Source: Leptothermofonsia sichuanensis E412
Lineage (GTDB): Bacteria; Cyanobacteriota; Cyanobacteriia; Leptolyngbyales; Leptolyngbyaceae
NCBI RefSeq assembly: GCF_019891175.1
Contig: NZ_CP072600.1
Span: forward strand, 4,216,001 to 4,280,000
Length of the DNA: 64,000 nucleotides
Reading direction: 5' to 3'
Both the position numbers and the translations under genes were made by a program. Every line of letters begins with the position of its first letter. Positions within the stretch are counted from its first letter, which is position 1. Shown piece by piece: positions 27,424 to 37,603 of the stretch. The notes under the pieces were generated by a model. The model was not told the DNA's origin. It made no database searches and saw nothing but the letters and a program-made list of their open reading frames with translations.

Positions 27424-28488
27424 ATGACCGGGTCAACCCAGGTTCCCTACCTGTTACGGGCTGCGCGTGGTGAAGTATTAAGTCGCCCCCCTGTATGGAT
27501 GATGCGTCAAGCAGGGCGCTACATGAAGGCATATCGGGAGTTGAGGGAAAAGTATCCTTCCTTCCGAGAGCGTTCTGAAAAAGTGGATCTGGCCGTTGAG
27601 ATCTCTTTGCAGCCATTTCGGGCGTTTCAGCCGGATGGGGTGATTCTGTTTTCTGACATTCTGACGCCGCTACCAGGAATTGGGATTCCGTTTGATATTA
27701 TTGAAAGCCGGGGTCCAGTGATTGATCCCCCAATTCGTAGCCTGGAGCAAATTGACCAGTTGCGTCCCCTGGAGCCAGGAGTTTCTCTGCCATTTGTTCG
27801 AGAAATTTTGCAAATTCTGCGTCGTGAAGTGGGCGATCGCGCCACTGTCCTGGGTTTTGTTGGAGCACCCTGGACGCTGGCAGCCTACGCCATTGAAGGG
27901 AAAAGTTCAAAAGATTACACGGTGATTAAGAGTATGGCATTCAGCCAGCCAGCGATGTTGCACAGGTTTTTGGGCAAGCTGGCAGATGCAATCGCGGTTT
28001 ACCTGCGCTATCAAATTGACGCTGGCGCTCAGGTGGTTCAGATGTTTGATTCCTGGGCAGGGCAACTCAGTCCCCAGGACTATGACACCTTTGCCCTGCC
28101 CTATCAGCAGCAGGTGGTGCGTCAGGTGAAGGCAACCCATCCCGACACGCCCATGATCCTCTACATCAATGGTAGTGCCGGCATCCTGGAGCGGATGGGT
28201 CAGTCTGGGGTCGATATTGTCAGCGTGGACTGGACCGTAGATATGGCGGATGCCTGCCGTCGCTTAGGTCCTCATGTCGGAGTACAGGGGAATGTGGATC
28301 CCTGTGCCCTGTTCGGCTCCAAGGAGTTTATTCGCGATCGCATCCTCGATACCATTCGCAAAGCCAGCAACCGAAAACACATTCTGAATCTGGGGCATGG
28401 TATTCTACCCAACACGCCCGAAGAAAATGCTGCCTATTTCTTTGAAGTGGGTAAGCAGGCTGATCAGTTATTAGCTGTTCATGCTTAA
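27424..28488 (+). CDS. hemE: Uroporphyrinogen decarboxylase
   Basis: 354 residues. The signature [20 protein letters not shown] is at the N-terminus, the second signature [16 protein letters not shown] in the middle, and [13 protein letters not shown] and [15 protein letters not shown] further on. It converts uroporphyrinogen III to coproporphyrinogen III for heme and chlorophyll. Single gene; the tetrapyrrole link to nearby hemB (19 kb away) and to the FaRLiP genes is positional only. Confidence 0.95.
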   Translation: MTGSTQVPYLLRAARGEVLSRPPVWMMRQAGRYMKAYRELREKYPSFRERSEKVDLAVEISLQPFRAFQPDGVILFSDILTPLPGIGIPFDIIESRGPVIDPPIRSLEQIDQLRPLEPGVSLPFVREILQILRREVGDRATVLGFVGAPWTLAAYAIEGKSSKDYTVIKSMAFSQPAMLHRFLGKLADAIAVYLRYQIDAGAQVVQMFDSWAGQLSPQDYDTFALPYQQQVVRQVKATHPDTPMILYINGSAGILERMGQSGVDIVSVDWTVDMADACRRLGPHVGVQGNVDPCALFGSKEFIRDRILDTIRKASNRKHILNLGHGILPNTPEENAAYFFEVGKQADQLLAVHA

Positions 28489-28500
28489 TCTGGGAAGGTG

Positions 28501-28641
28501 AGAGGTAGGAGGTGAGCGGTGAGCGGTGAGCGGTGAGCAGCAATATATTTGCTAATTAGATCCCTGATCCCTGACCTCTGACCGTTTGGCTGATGCTCAC
28601 GGTGAAGCCCCCAACCCCTGACCCCTGACCCCTGACCCCCA
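28501..28641. repeat. Tandem GGTGAGC and CCCCTGA repeats
   Basis: GGTGAGC repeated about four times (28510-28540), then after a spacer GACCCCT units (28607-28641). STRR-like intergenic DNA between hemE and the SDR gene. Confidence 0.75.
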
Positions 28642-28652
28642 TCTAACTCCTG

Positions 28653-29618
28653 ATGACATCCAAGCGGATTTTCGTGACTGGCGCGAGTGGCTGTATTGGT
28701 CACTATGTGGTCGAAGCCTTGATTCAAGAAACTAACCACGAACTTTACCTGCTGCTTAGAAACCCAGAAAAGCTGAAGGTAGACTACAGAGCGCGTCCGG
28801 GCATCAGGATCCTGCAGGCGGACATGCGGGAGATTGAGCAGTTCAGTTCCCTGCTGAAAACTATGGACAGTGCGGTGCTGATTGCCACTGCCTGGGGGGG
28901 AGCAGAAGAGGTTTACGACATCAACGTGGTCAAAACCCTTCGTCTGATGAGCCTGCTTGATCCAGAAACCTGCGAGCAGGTTATTTATTTCTCAACGGCC
29001 AGCATTCTGGATCGGCAAAACCGCTTACTCAAAGAAGCTGGAGAGATTGGTACAGACTACATTCGCTCTAAGTACACCTGCTACCGACAGATGGCAAATC
29101 TGGCGATCGCCCCCAAAATCACAACCCTGTTTCCGACTTTGCTGTTGGGTGGCGATAGCAACAAACCCCAATCCCATATTTCTTCAGGCATCCCTCAAGT
29201 AGAACAATGGCTATGGCTACTACGGTTTCTGCAAGCTGATGCCAGTTTCCATTTTATTCACGGCAAGGATATTGCCCAAATCGTTCGCCACCTGATCGAC
29301 TATCCCCCGGCAGCAACCGATTCTCGCCAACTGGTTTTGGGCAATCAGCCAGTGACTGTGAACCAGGCGATCGAAGAATCCTGCACCTACTTGAACAAAC
29401 GCATTTTTTTCCGCATTCCACTGACCCTGGGACTGGCAAACCTGATTATTCGTCTGTTCCGCATTCGCATGGCAGCCTGGGATCGGTTTTCGATGAACTA
29501 CCGCCACTTTACCCATCGAACAGTGGTTAACCCAGAGACCTTTGGCTTACCCACCTTCTGCGCCACATTTACGGATGTCCTGAAGATCAGCGGAGTTGGA
29601 CGAAAGAAGCCAAAATAG
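28653..29618 (+). CDS. NAD(P)-dependent epimerase/dehydratase (extended SDR)
   Basis: 321 residues. The nucleotide-binding loop is VTGASGCIGHYVVEALI at 8-24. The FSTAS strand and YIRSKYTCYRQ correspond to the S and Y-x3-K active-site region. C-terminal GKDIAQIVRHLID is typical of extended SDRs. The substrate is not known. larE follows 17 or more bases later. Confidence 0.8.
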   Translation: MTSKRIFVTGASGCIGHYVVEALIQETNHELYLLLRNPEKLKVDYRARPGIRILQADMREIEQFSSLLKTMDSAVLIATAWGGAEEVYDINVVKTLRLMSLLDPETCEQVIYFSTASILDRQNRLLKEAGEIGTDYIRSKYTCYRQMANLAIAPKITTLFPTLLLGGDSNKPQSHISSGIPQVEQWLWLLRFLQADASFHFIHGKDIAQIVRHLIDYPPAATDSRQLVLGNQPVTVNQAIEESCTYLNKRIFFRIPLTLGLANLIIRLFRIRMAAWDRFSMNYRHFTHRTVVNPETFGLPTFCATFTDVLKISGVGRKKPK

Positions 29619-29656
29619 AGAAGAACGGGAGGAGAGTGAAAACACAAAAAAACACC

Positions 29657-29686
29657 CCTCACCCCTCACCCCTCACCCCTCACTCT
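29657..29686. repeat. Tandem CCCCTCA heptamers
   Basis: Four CCCCTCA units just upstream of the larE ATG; an upstream GTG in frame would translate them, but the ATG after them is preferred. Confidence 0.8.
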
Positions 29687-29692
29687 CAAATC

Positions 29693-30553
29693 ATGGTGAC
29701 TGAAAAACTGGAACAACTGAAAGCCTTATTGGCAGGCATGGAGCGAGCGTTGATTGCCTATTCTGGGGGGATTGATAGTACCCTGGTGGCAAAGGTAGCT
29801 TACGATGTGCTCAGCGATCGCGCCCTGGCGGTGACGGCGGTTTCTCCCTCGCTCTTGCCAGAGGATCTGGAGGATGCCTGTGTGCAGGCGGCAGAAATTG
29901 GCATTGCCCATGAACTGGTGGAAACCCATGAGCTGGAGAACCCCAACTATGCAGCGAATCCGGTTAATCGCTGCTACTTCTGTAAAAGTGAATTACACGA
30001 TAGGTTGAAGCCCCTGGCGCTGGAGCGGGGGTATCCTTATGTGGTCGATGGCGTCAATGCAGACGATCTGACAGATTACCGACCGGGGATCCAGGCAGCA
30101 AAGGAACGGGGAGCGCGATCGCCCCTGGCAGAAGTGGGTATCACTAAAGCTGAAGTGCGGGAAATGGCTAAACTTTTAGACCTGTCCTGCTGGGACAAAC
30201 CCGCTCAACCCTGTCTCAGCTCCCGCTTTCCCTATGGAGAAGCCATCACAATTGCCAAATTACAGCGGGTTGGCAGAGCCGAAGCCTATCTGCGCCGGAT
30301 GGGACTAAAAACTTACCGGGTTCGCTCCGAAGGCGACACTGCAAGGATTGAGTTGCCACCAGAGAAAATCCAGGAGTTCGTGTTGACCACCGATTTACCT
30401 GCCCTTGTTCGTGCTTTTCAGTCCTTTGGGTTTCTCTACATTGCCCTTGACCTGGAAGGGTTCAGCAGTGGCAAATTAAACCGGATGCTTCCGTCAGCAA
30501 CCCCACAGGTGATACAAAATCAACAAAGCACAGCGGGACTGGCTTCAGGCTGA
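29693..30553 (+). CDS. larE: ATP-dependent sacrificial sulfur transferase LarE
   Basis: 286 residues from ATG 29693. The PP-loop is ALIAYSGGIDSTLVAKVA, followed by NPVNRCYFCKSELHDRL and DGVNADDLTDYRPG, and the Cys in SCWDKPAQPCLSSRFPYGE, all family hallmarks. LarE supplies sulfur from its own Cys for the nickel-pincer cofactor of lactate racemase-like enzymes. Several Cys near 170-180 raise the question of an iron-sulfur-type LarE, which uses three Cys. larB, larC and larA are not in the window. Confidence 0.88.
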   Translation: MVTEKLEQLKALLAGMERALIAYSGGIDSTLVAKVAYDVLSDRALAVTAVSPSLLPEDLEDACVQAAEIGIAHELVETHELENPNYAANPVNRCYFCKSELHDRLKPLALERGYPYVVDGVNADDLTDYRPGIQAAKERGARSPLAEVGITKAEVREMAKLLDLSCWDKPAQPCLSSRFPYGEAITIAKLQRVGRAEAYLRRMGLKTYRVRSEGDTARIELPPEKIQEFVLTTDLPALVRAFQSFGFLYIALDLEGFSSGKLNRMLPSATPQVIQNQQSTAGLASG

Positions 30554-30685
30554 AGAATGTGGTGCAGGTTGGCAGAAATAAGCGTACAGTGCCTTGATGC
30601 TCAACTTTAGAATTTATCGGGATTTCGCCTTCATCCTTCTGCCGTCTTGCAGTCGATTAATCGGGATGTAACACTGGAACGGAAC

Positions 30686-30777
30686 CACAAAGACACAAAG
30701 AACACAAAGGAATGGCTCTGTGTTCTCTGCGCCTGTGGGATGGATTCTAAGGTTTCCGGTTTATTTAGTGCACGATC
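30686..30777. repeat. Dispersed 'CACAAAGGAATGGCTCTGTG' repeat, copy 3
   Basis: CCACAAAGACACAAAGAACAC, then GGAATGGCTCTGTGTTCTCTG, then GGTTTCCGGTTTATTTAG; shares modules with the copies at 45670 and 59340. Confidence 0.6.
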
Positions 30778-30918
30778 CTAAGGGACTGAATGGAAATAGG
30801 TTCCATACTGTAAGCCCGGGAAAAAGCGGTTAAGCTCAATCAAAATTCCCGAGAAAATGACCATTGCCAGTGTTGCCATTACAGGGGCACTGGTGAGGTA
30901 TTTCAAAAAGTGATTCAT
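30778..30918 (-). CDS. psaJ2: Far-red photosystem I subunit PsaJ2
   Basis: 46 residues, MNHFLKYLTSAPVMATLAMV then a helix and LIELNRFFPGLQY. The pattern KYLxSAPV...LIExNRFFPDLL is that of PsaJ. One membrane helix. It is last of the minus-strand far-red operon, after psaF2, and too short to be found by a length filter. Confidence 0.92.
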   Translation of the reverse strand: MNHFLKYLTSAPVMATLAMVIFSGILIELNRFFPGLQYGTYFHSVP

Positions 30919-30982
30919 GGATTAAAACTCCCAATTGATGGTGTATGGATGCCGGGGATTTTTAGTTGATTGGTTGCATCAA

Positions 30983-31468
30983 CTAGCGGGGTGAAACTGG
31001 AATTTCATTGTCTTTGGCGGTCAGTTGACCTGTTGTTAATTCTTGCAGGAAAAGGAGGGGCCAAAGCAATCCTTTGATAAAAGACTGAATTGCCATTGGG
31101 AGATCGATAAAAATCTCCTTTTCCTCTGGATTACTGGACTTGTTCGCTGCCTGTAAGTACGAACGTCCAGACCAGCCAATGAACCCAGCGGTATAGAGAA
31201 AGATGCCAAACGGGATCAAAACATCAATGAATCGATCAAGTCTAATCGGCAAATGGGGAAGTCCATCTTCACCACAAACCAGCTCTGAACCATAGACCTC
31301 AAACGGTTTGTTGAAGTAATAACTATCTGGAGCCTGGCTCTTGCGCTGCTGGAAGGCAGAAGACTGGCTGCAAGGCACCAGAAATTCAGCAGAGGCTGGA
31401 GAAACAGTGCTGCTCCAAAGAATTAGACTCGCAATTGGAATCAGCAAAAGAAGCAAAAGTTTTCGCAT
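30983..31468 (-). CDS. psaF2: Far-red photosystem I subunit III, PsaF2
   Basis: 161 residues. A signal peptide (about 1-27, ending SPASA) directs it to the thylakoid lumen. LVPCSQSSAFQQR and YGSELVCGEDGLPHLPIRLDRF are PsaF hallmarks (two lumenal Cys), then a membrane helix (FGIFLYTAGFIGWSGRSYL) and the C-terminal helix. Far-red type by position beside psaI2, psaL2, psaB2 and psaA2. Confidence 0.93.
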   Translation of the reverse strand: MRKLLLLLLIPIASLILWSSTVSPASAEFLVPCSQSSAFQQRKSQAPDSYYFNKPFEVYGSELVCGEDGLPHLPIRLDRFIDVLIPFGIFLYTAGFIGWSGRSYLQAANKSSNPEEKEIFIDLPMAIQSFIKGLLWPLLFLQELTTGQLTAKDNEIPVSPR

Positions 31469-31543
31469 GAAATCGACACCTGTGTATAATTAGCGGTTTG
31501 ACAATCTAGAACAGCTATTTAGAACAGCTATATCAATCGAAAT

Positions 31544-31696
31544 TCAGGTTTCTTCCTCAGCCGACTCTTTTTCTATCCACAAAAAGACAAGGGCAACGAT
31601 GGGAAAAGGAAGAATATAGAAAACCAGGGGAATCATAAGCCAGGGTAGCCAGGAAGCCGCATAGTCGCCGGTCAACTGAGTGATATCTGTCACCAT
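31544..31696 (-). CDS. psaI2: Far-red photosystem I subunit VIII, PsaI2
   Basis: 50 residues from ATG 31696, just one helix (AASWLPWLMIPLVFYILPFPIVA). The (A/S)x(L/Y)LPWI(M/L)IPLV core is that of PsaI. The GAGGAG sequence lies upstream of this ATG, whereas the in-frame GTG/ATG 10 codons earlier has none. Confidence 0.9.
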   Translation of the reverse strand: MVTDITQLTGDYAASWLPWLMIPLVFYILPFPIVALVFLWIEKESAEEET

Positions 31697-31771
31697 GATG
31701 AATTGCTCCTCTTTTTCATTAGTCACTGGTCAAATATTGCTGATTTGGGGCATGGAAATTGCCCATAACCA

Positions 31772-32341
31772 TTACCCAAAAATCCAGGGGAATAGATTCT
31801 GACTAACGTTGACGGCTCCCCGCAGAATAGCATCCAGATCCGAGAAGTTTTCTAACAGCAAATAGGCAAAAACGGCACCTCCCATTGAACCCAAAAAGAT
31901 GCCACCACAAAGTTGGAACCAATCCTCTTTTTTCTTCAGTGGTCTGAGCGGATCTTTTGAGTTGGAGTTGTAGGTGCCCCGTGGATCTCCCTGAAACGTT
32001 GCCAGCGCAAAAATTGAAATTCCCAGGCAGGCGGAGGCGGTAATGTAAATGGCGGTAATTAATCCACTCAAATTTGCCCCGTGGGCAGTTTCTCTCAGGG
32101 GGCCAACGACCACCTGGGGACCCACCAGAAAGAAACCATGTGCCATTCCGATTTCCAGTCCACGCATGAAGGGGGTTAAACCAGGACGGTAGGCAGGCAG
32201 GTTTTGGATGTAGGCTCTAACAATGGGGGAATCGTTAAAGGGAGTCGATAGATTTCCACGAAATGGGTCGCCTTTATAGGGTTTAACAGGGTCAACTCCT
32301 TGATAGACAGCGGATAAATCTGTCTGACTTGTTGCGGTCAT
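31772..32341 (-). CDS. psaL2: Far-red photosystem I subunit XI, PsaL2
   Basis: 189 residues with three membrane helices. Landmarks are [38 protein letters not shown] and GPLRETAHGANLSGLI. PsaL forms the centre of the photosystem I trimer. The loop region EDWFQLCGGIFLG is longer than in the common copy. It shares about half its residues by eye with the PsaL domain at 13552. Confidence 0.94.
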   Translation of the reverse strand: MTATSQTDLSAVYQGVDPVKPYKGDPFRGNLSTPFNDSPIVRAYIQNLPAYRPGLTPFMRGLEIGMAHGFFLVGPQVVVGPLRETAHGANLSGLITAIYITASACLGISIFALATFQGDPRGTYNSNSKDPLRPLKKKEDWFQLCGGIFLGSMGGAVFAYLLLENFSDLDAILRGAVNVSQNLFPWIFG

Positions 32342-32638
32342 ATTCCTTTACCTTTCTAGACGAAAAAAGTGTATTCACTTTCTGTTCTGCTTTTGAACCC
32401 ACGAGTGCAGGTTGCTGAAAATAACTCACCAGTGTTTAGTTTGAACCACAAAGACACCCGGTGCCCTAGGAAATTTTTTAGGCCTGTGTGTCCGTATGGT
32501 GAGAAACTTTTGCCTTAATGCACCAGGTCTGGCTATAGGGTAATCAGGTCGTGATGAAAAATGGGGGAAAGAAGCCGCGTTGTAAAGAAGTTTGGGATTC
32601 TACCCCCCTTCTGATACACTCTAGGTTGATTGAGAGAA

Positions 32639-32673
32639 AAGTCCTGATCTTAATAGCCAATCGACCAGGACTT
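32639..32673. repeat. Inverted repeat between psaL2 and psaB2
   Basis: AAGTCCTG pairs with CAGGACTT across an 18-base loop, followed by a second small hairpin (TGAGAC...GTCTCA, 32676-32694). Within the 405-base gap between psaB2 and psaL2. May be an operon processing or attenuation site. Confidence 0.45.
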
Positions 32674-32703
32674 CATGAGACGAGGAGAGTCTCACGCTTT
32701 TTG

Positions 32704-32732
32704 GATCGGGGCGTTCATGACACGCCCCGATC
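32704..32732 (-). terminator. Hairpin after psaB2
   Basis: GATCGGGGCGT pairs perfectly with ACGCCCCGATC (11 bp, 7-base loop), 15 bases after the psaB2 stop. The T-rich tail (TCATTTTT) is on the plus-strand side; on the minus strand it is weak, so termination may be partial and allow read-through to psaL2. Confidence 0.65.
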
Positions 32733-32746
32733 TCATTTTTGGAGAG

Positions 32747-34978
32747 CTAGCCAAACTTGGCGGCTGTGGCTCCAATCAGGAATGCCCCGTAGGTGGCAAT
32801 GTATCCAACAGTGAAGTGGGTTAAGCCAACCAGACGAGCCTGAACGATAGAGAGGGCAACGGGCTTATCTTTCGGATAGCCGAAGGACAGGGGAGTGTTT
32901 TCGTGTGCCCACATGAGGGTTTCGATTAACTCTTGCCAGTAACCTCTCCAGGTAATCAGGAACATAAAGCTGATTGCCCAAACCAGGTGCCCGAACAGGA
33001 ACATCCATGCCCAAACCGCCAGAGCGCTGGTGCCATAGGGGTTGTAGCCGTTGACCAGGGGACCGGAATAGAGCCACAGATAGTCGCGCAACCAGCCCAT
33101 TAGATAGGTTGAGCTTTCGTTGAACTGGGCAACATTGCCGCCCCAGATTGCCAGATGCTTCCAGTGGAAGTAGAAGGTAATCCAGCCCAGGGTGTTGAGC
33201 ATCCAGAACATGGCGAGATAGAAACCATCCCAGGCAGAGATGTCGCAGGTGCCGCCACGACCAGGGCCATCGCAGGGGAAGCTGTAGCCAAAGTCTTTTT
33301 TATCCGGCATCAGCTTCGAGCCGCGTGCATCCAACGCACTCTTGACCAGAATCAGGGTGGTGACATGCAGACCGAGGGCGATCGCATGGTGCACATAAAA
33401 GTCACCTGGTCCAATGGTCAGGAACAAGGAATTGGTGCCATTGTTGATGGCTTCTAACCAGTTAGGCAGCCAGACATTGCCATAGTTGGGCCATGCCGTG
33501 GAGGCAACGCTATCTGGATTGGAGAGCAACGTGCTGACCCCGTAGAGGGCTTTCCCGTGGACAGCCTGAATCCACTGGGCAAACACGGGTTCAATTAGAA
33601 TTTGCTTCTCCGGCGCACCGAAGGCAACTTCACAATCGTTGTGGACGTATAGCCCCAGCGTGTGGAAGCCCAGGAACATGGACACCCAACTCAGGTGAGA
33701 GATAATGGCTTCCTTATGGTTCAGTACCCGTGCCAGTACGTTATCCCGGTTCAATTCAGGATCATAGTCCCGCACCATGAAGATGGCACCGTGGGCAAAG
33801 GCACCCACCATCAGGAATCCTGCAATGTACTGGTGATGAGTATAAAGTGCCGATACCGTTGTGTAATCCTTTGCCAGGAAAGCATAGGGCGGCATGGAGT
33901 ACATATGCTGCGCCACCAGGGACGTGATGACCCCCAGACAGGCCAGGTGCCAGCCCAACTGGAAGTGAAGGGAATCGTTGTAGGTTTCATAAATGCCCTG
34001 GTGTCCCCGTCCAGTTTTGGGGGCAATGAAGAATCCCTTCCAACCTGGACCCTGGAGGGCATCCATCATTTCTTTGAGGTTATGTCCTATGCCCCAGTTG
34101 GTGCGGTACATGTGCCCGGCGACGATGAATAGAACCGCGATCGCCAGATGGTGATGGGCCATATCCGTCAACCAGAGGGACTCGGTCTGAGGATGGAAGC
34201 CACCCAGGAAAGTGAGAATCGCTGTTCCAGCGCCCTGGGAGGTGCCGAAGACATGGGACGCCGTATCCGGATTCTCTGCATAGGCTCCCCAGTTCAGGGT
34301 GAAGAAAGCTTGCAAACCTGCCGGGTGAGGGGGAGTGGTGAGAAAGTTATCCCAGCCCACGTGCTGACCCCGCGATTCAGGAATGGAAACGTGGATCAGG
34401 TGCCCTGCCCATGCCAGAGAGCTGACTCCAAACAGCCCTGCCAGGTGATGGTTCAGCCGCGATTCAGCATTTTTGAACCAGGCAAGACTGGGACGGTACT
34501 TGGGCTGTAAATGCAACCAGCCCGCAAACAGAAAAATGGCTGCCAGCAGAAGGAGGAATAGAGAACCGGAAAACAGTTCTGCATTGGTGCGGATGCCCTG
34601 GGTATACCACCAGTGATAGACGCCGGAGTAACAGATATCGACAGGATTGCGTGCCCCTGCGCGGGTAAACGCCTCAATCGCCGCTGGTCCCAACTGGGCA
34701 TCCCAGATGGCATGGGCAATGGGTTTAACGTGTATGGGATCTTTGATCCACTGCTCAAAGTTACCTTGCCAGGCTACGTGAAACAGAACGCCCGATGTCC
34801 ACAGGAAGATGATTGCCAGATGGCCAAAGTGGGAAGCGAAAATCTTCTGATAGAGATTCTCCTCGGTCATGCCATCGTGGCTTTCAAAATCGTGGGCAGT
34901 GGCGATCGCATAGAAGATCCGCCGGGTTGTCGGGTCTCCCTGGAGATCCTGGCTAAATTTTGGAAATTTAGTCGCCAT
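32747..34978 (-). CDS. psaB2: Far-red photosystem I core protein PsaB2
   Basis: 743 residues, eleven helices. The [18 protein letters not shown] stretch holds the two Cys ligands of cluster [30 protein letters not shown] is the usual N-terminus. Together with PsaA2 it carries the reaction centre with chlorophyll f. Far-red status is inferred from the FaRLiP context. Confidence 0.96.
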   Translation of the reverse strand: MATKFPKFSQDLQGDPTTRRIFYAIATAHDFESHDGMTEENLYQKIFASHFGHLAIIFLWTSGVLFHVAWQGNFEQWIKDPIHVKPIAHAIWDAQLGPAAIEAFTRAGARNPVDICYSGVYHWWYTQGIRTNAELFSGSLFLLLLAAIFLFAGWLHLQPKYRPSLAWFKNAESRLNHHLAGLFGVSSLAWAGHLIHVSIPESRGQHVGWDNFLTTPPHPAGLQAFFTLNWGAYAENPDTASHVFGTSQGAGTAILTFLGGFHPQTESLWLTDMAHHHLAIAVLFIVAGHMYRTNWGIGHNLKEMMDALQGPGWKGFFIAPKTGRGHQGIYETYNDSLHFQLGWHLACLGVITSLVAQHMYSMPPYAFLAKDYTTVSALYTHHQYIAGFLMVGAFAHGAIFMVRDYDPELNRDNVLARVLNHKEAIISHLSWVSMFLGFHTLGLYVHNDCEVAFGAPEKQILIEPVFAQWIQAVHGKALYGVSTLLSNPDSVASTAWPNYGNVWLPNWLEAINNGTNSLFLTIGPGDFYVHHAIALGLHVTTLILVKSALDARGSKLMPDKKDFGYSFPCDGPGRGGTCDISAWDGFYLAMFWMLNTLGWITFYFHWKHLAIWGGNVAQFNESSTYLMGWLRDYLWLYSGPLVNGYNPYGTSALAVWAWMFLFGHLVWAISFMFLITWRGYWQELIETLMWAHENTPLSFGYPKDKPVALSIVQARLVGLTHFTVGYIATYGAFLIGATAAKFG

Positions 34979-35194
34979 AAGCCAATTTGGGATTTTCGAT
35001 TTTGGATTTTGGAATCTGAAATTTGGAATGGCTTGATTGAAGGATCAGCCGATACAGTCAATGGATTGGAAGCGGTTTGGGAGAGGTATCAGATGTCAGG
35101 GATGCAGGAGCCAGGCTGACTGAAACGTGTTTCATCCTACCCAGCGGGAACGGCAGAGCCGTATATCCCCCATCCTTCTCTGCCTTCCGCCTCC

Positions 35195-37546
35195 TTACCC
35201 AATCGCTGCCATTCGTGCCAGGAAAAACGCCCAGGTAGTGGCGATTCCTCCCAACAGGTAGTGAGATACCCCAACCGCCCGACCATGAATGATGCTGAGG
35301 GCGCGAGGTTGAATGGCAGGGGTAATCTTGAGCTTGTTGTGAGCCCAAACAATCGACTCAATCAGTTCTTGCCAGTAGCCGCGACCACTGAACAGGAACA
35401 TAAGGCTGAAACCGAAGACAAAGTGGGCACCCAGGAAGACAATGCCATAGGCAGACAGGGCTGAACCGTAGGAAGTAATTACCTGACTGGACTGTGCCCA
35501 GAGGAAATCTCGTAGCCAGCCATTGTTGGTAATCGATGAAGTGGCAAAGTTTCCAGCCGTAATGTGGCTGATGGTGCCATCTGGATTCACCGTCCCCCAC
35601 ACATCGGACTGCATCTTCCAGAAGAAGTGGAAAATCACAATCGACAGGGAGTTGTACATCCAGAACAAGCCAATGAAGACATGATCCCAGCCAGACACCT
35701 GGCAGGTGCCACCCCGTCCCGGACCATCACAGGGGAATCGGAAACCGAGGTTCGCCTTATCGGGAATCAGGCGAGAACTGCGGGAAAACAGCACACCCTT
35801 CAGTAAGACCAGAGCTGTGACATGGATGGTAAAGGCATGGATGTGGTGGATCATGAAATCCGCCGTACCCAGGGGAATGGGCATCATCGCCACCTTGCCA
35901 CCGACTGCCACGACGCCACCGCCCCAGGCATGGCTGACCGGACCCAGGATATTGGGAGCCGTCACGCCCAGACCGCCCAGTTCAATGTTTCGCAGCCCAC
36001 CAAACACATTGCCCAGGGGTTGTGCCACGTTGGTTGCCCCAACGGCTGCCGTATGGAGGTGTTGAATCCATTGAGCAAAGATGGGCTGAAGCTGAATCCC
36101 CGTGTCTGAGAACATATCCTGAGGACGACCAAATGCCCGCATGGTGTCGTTATGACAGTACATGGCAAAGCTGTGGAAACCCAGGAACTGACAGACCCAG
36201 GCAAGGTGGGAGACGATCGCATCCCGGTGCCGAATTACCCGATCCAGCACGTTATTGATGTGCTGTGCCGGATCATAGTCGCGCACCATAAAGATAGCCG
36301 CGTGAGCAGCCCCACCCACGATCAGAAAACCAGCAATCCAGACATGATGGGTAAAGAGAGATAATACCGTGGCATAGTCGGTTGCCAGATAGGGATAGGG
36401 GGGCATGGCGTACATATGGTGTGCCGCCAGCAGACTGGCAGTACCCATCTGCACCAGGTGGATCGAGAGGTTGGCGTGCCAGGAAGTCTCGAAGATTTCA
36501 TTCAACCCTTCGTGCCCACGAGGACCGATGAAGCTCAGGAAGGGCAGCATTTTCGGAGTCTTGGCATCATCCATCAGTTCTTTGAAACTGTGACCGATGC
36601 CCCAGTTGGTGCGGTAGAAGTGACCGGCAATGATGAATAGAACTGCAATTGCCAGATGGTGATGGGCCGTATCCGTCAACCACAACCCGCCTGTTACTGG
36701 ATTCAACCCGCCCTTAAAGGTAAGGAAATCGGAATAGGCGGCCCAGTTGAGCGTAAAGAAGGGAGTCAATCCCCGGGCAAAACTGGGATAGATATCGGTC
36801 ATCAGGTTCGAGTTAAGGATGAACTCGTGGGGCAGGGGAATGTCTTTGATCGAAACCCCCCGATCCAGCAGTTCATTTGTCGGCAGAGCGACATGAATCT
36901 GGTGACCTGCCCAACCCAGGGAACCGCAGCCCAGCAACCCTGCCAGGTGGTGGTTCATGTAGGATTCCATGTTCTGGAACCATTCCAGTTTGGGAGCACT
37001 GACGTGGTAATGGAACCAGCCTGCAAATAACATCAGGGCTGCCATTACCAGTCCCCCAATGGCTGTGCAGTAAAGCTGAAACTCATTGGTGAATCCAGCC
37101 GCCCGCCACATCTGAAACAATCCAGAGGTAATTTGAATGCCGTGGAACCCGCCGCCCACATCTCCATTCAAAATTTCCTGACCCACGATGGGCCAAACCA
37201 CCTGGGCACTGGGCTTCACATGAAGGGGGTCTGCCATCCAGGCAGAGAAGTTAGAGAACTTAGCGCCATGAAAATACATGCCACTAAGCCAGATAAAAAT
37301 GACGGCAAGATGCCCGAAGTGAGCCGAGAAGATTTTGCGAGAAACCTCCTGTAAATCACTGGTGTGGCTATCAAAGTCATGAGCATTGGCATGGAGATTC
37401 CAAATCCAGGTAGTGGTTTTGGGACCTCGCTGGAGGGTGCGATCGAAATGACCTGGTTGCGCCCATTTCTCGAAAGAGGTGGGCACCGGATTCCTATCTA
37501 CCACAACCCTGACGCGTTGCTTTTGCTCAGGAGTGCGTGGAACCAT
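35195..37546 (-). CDS. psaA2: Far-red photosystem I core protein PsaA2
   Basis: 783 residues. FX ligands lie in [45 protein letters not shown] is conserved. It is longer than the common PsaA (about 750 residues). It starts 57 bases after chlF stops, with GGAG 8 bases before the ATG, and so probably shares its transcript. psaB2 follows after 216 bases. Confidence 0.96.
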   Translation of the reverse strand: MVPRTPEQKQRVRVVVDRNPVPTSFEKWAQPGHFDRTLQRGPKTTTWIWNLHANAHDFDSHTSDLQEVSRKIFSAHFGHLAVIFIWLSGMYFHGAKFSNFSAWMADPLHVKPSAQVVWPIVGQEILNGDVGGGFHGIQITSGLFQMWRAAGFTNEFQLYCTAIGGLVMAALMLFAGWFHYHVSAPKLEWFQNMESYMNHHLAGLLGCGSLGWAGHQIHVALPTNELLDRGVSIKDIPLPHEFILNSNLMTDIYPSFARGLTPFFTLNWAAYSDFLTFKGGLNPVTGGLWLTDTAHHHLAIAVLFIIAGHFYRTNWGIGHSFKELMDDAKTPKMLPFLSFIGPRGHEGLNEIFETSWHANLSIHLVQMGTASLLAAHHMYAMPPYPYLATDYATVLSLFTHHVWIAGFLIVGGAAHAAIFMVRDYDPAQHINNVLDRVIRHRDAIVSHLAWVCQFLGFHSFAMYCHNDTMRAFGRPQDMFSDTGIQLQPIFAQWIQHLHTAAVGATNVAQPLGNVFGGLRNIELGGLGVTAPNILGPVSHAWGGGVVAVGGKVAMMPIPLGTADFMIHHIHAFTIHVTALVLLKGVLFSRSSRLIPDKANLGFRFPCDGPGRGGTCQVSGWDHVFIGLFWMYNSLSIVIFHFFWKMQSDVWGTVNPDGTISHITAGNFATSSITNNGWLRDFLWAQSSQVITSYGSALSAYGIVFLGAHFVFGFSLMFLFSGRGYWQELIESIVWAHNKLKITPAIQPRALSIIHGRAVGVSHYLLGGIATTWAFFLARMAAIG

Positions 37547-37603
37547 TCAAGACTCTCCTTTTGCTAGATGGAAAATTAGAGAGTGAAGAGTTTTGATTAA
37601 TGA

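Noticed and set aside
33662-34132. Long plus-strand open frames opposite psaB2 and psaA2
   Set aside because: They are antisense shadows of highly conserved photosystem genes, with no family match or ribosome binding site.
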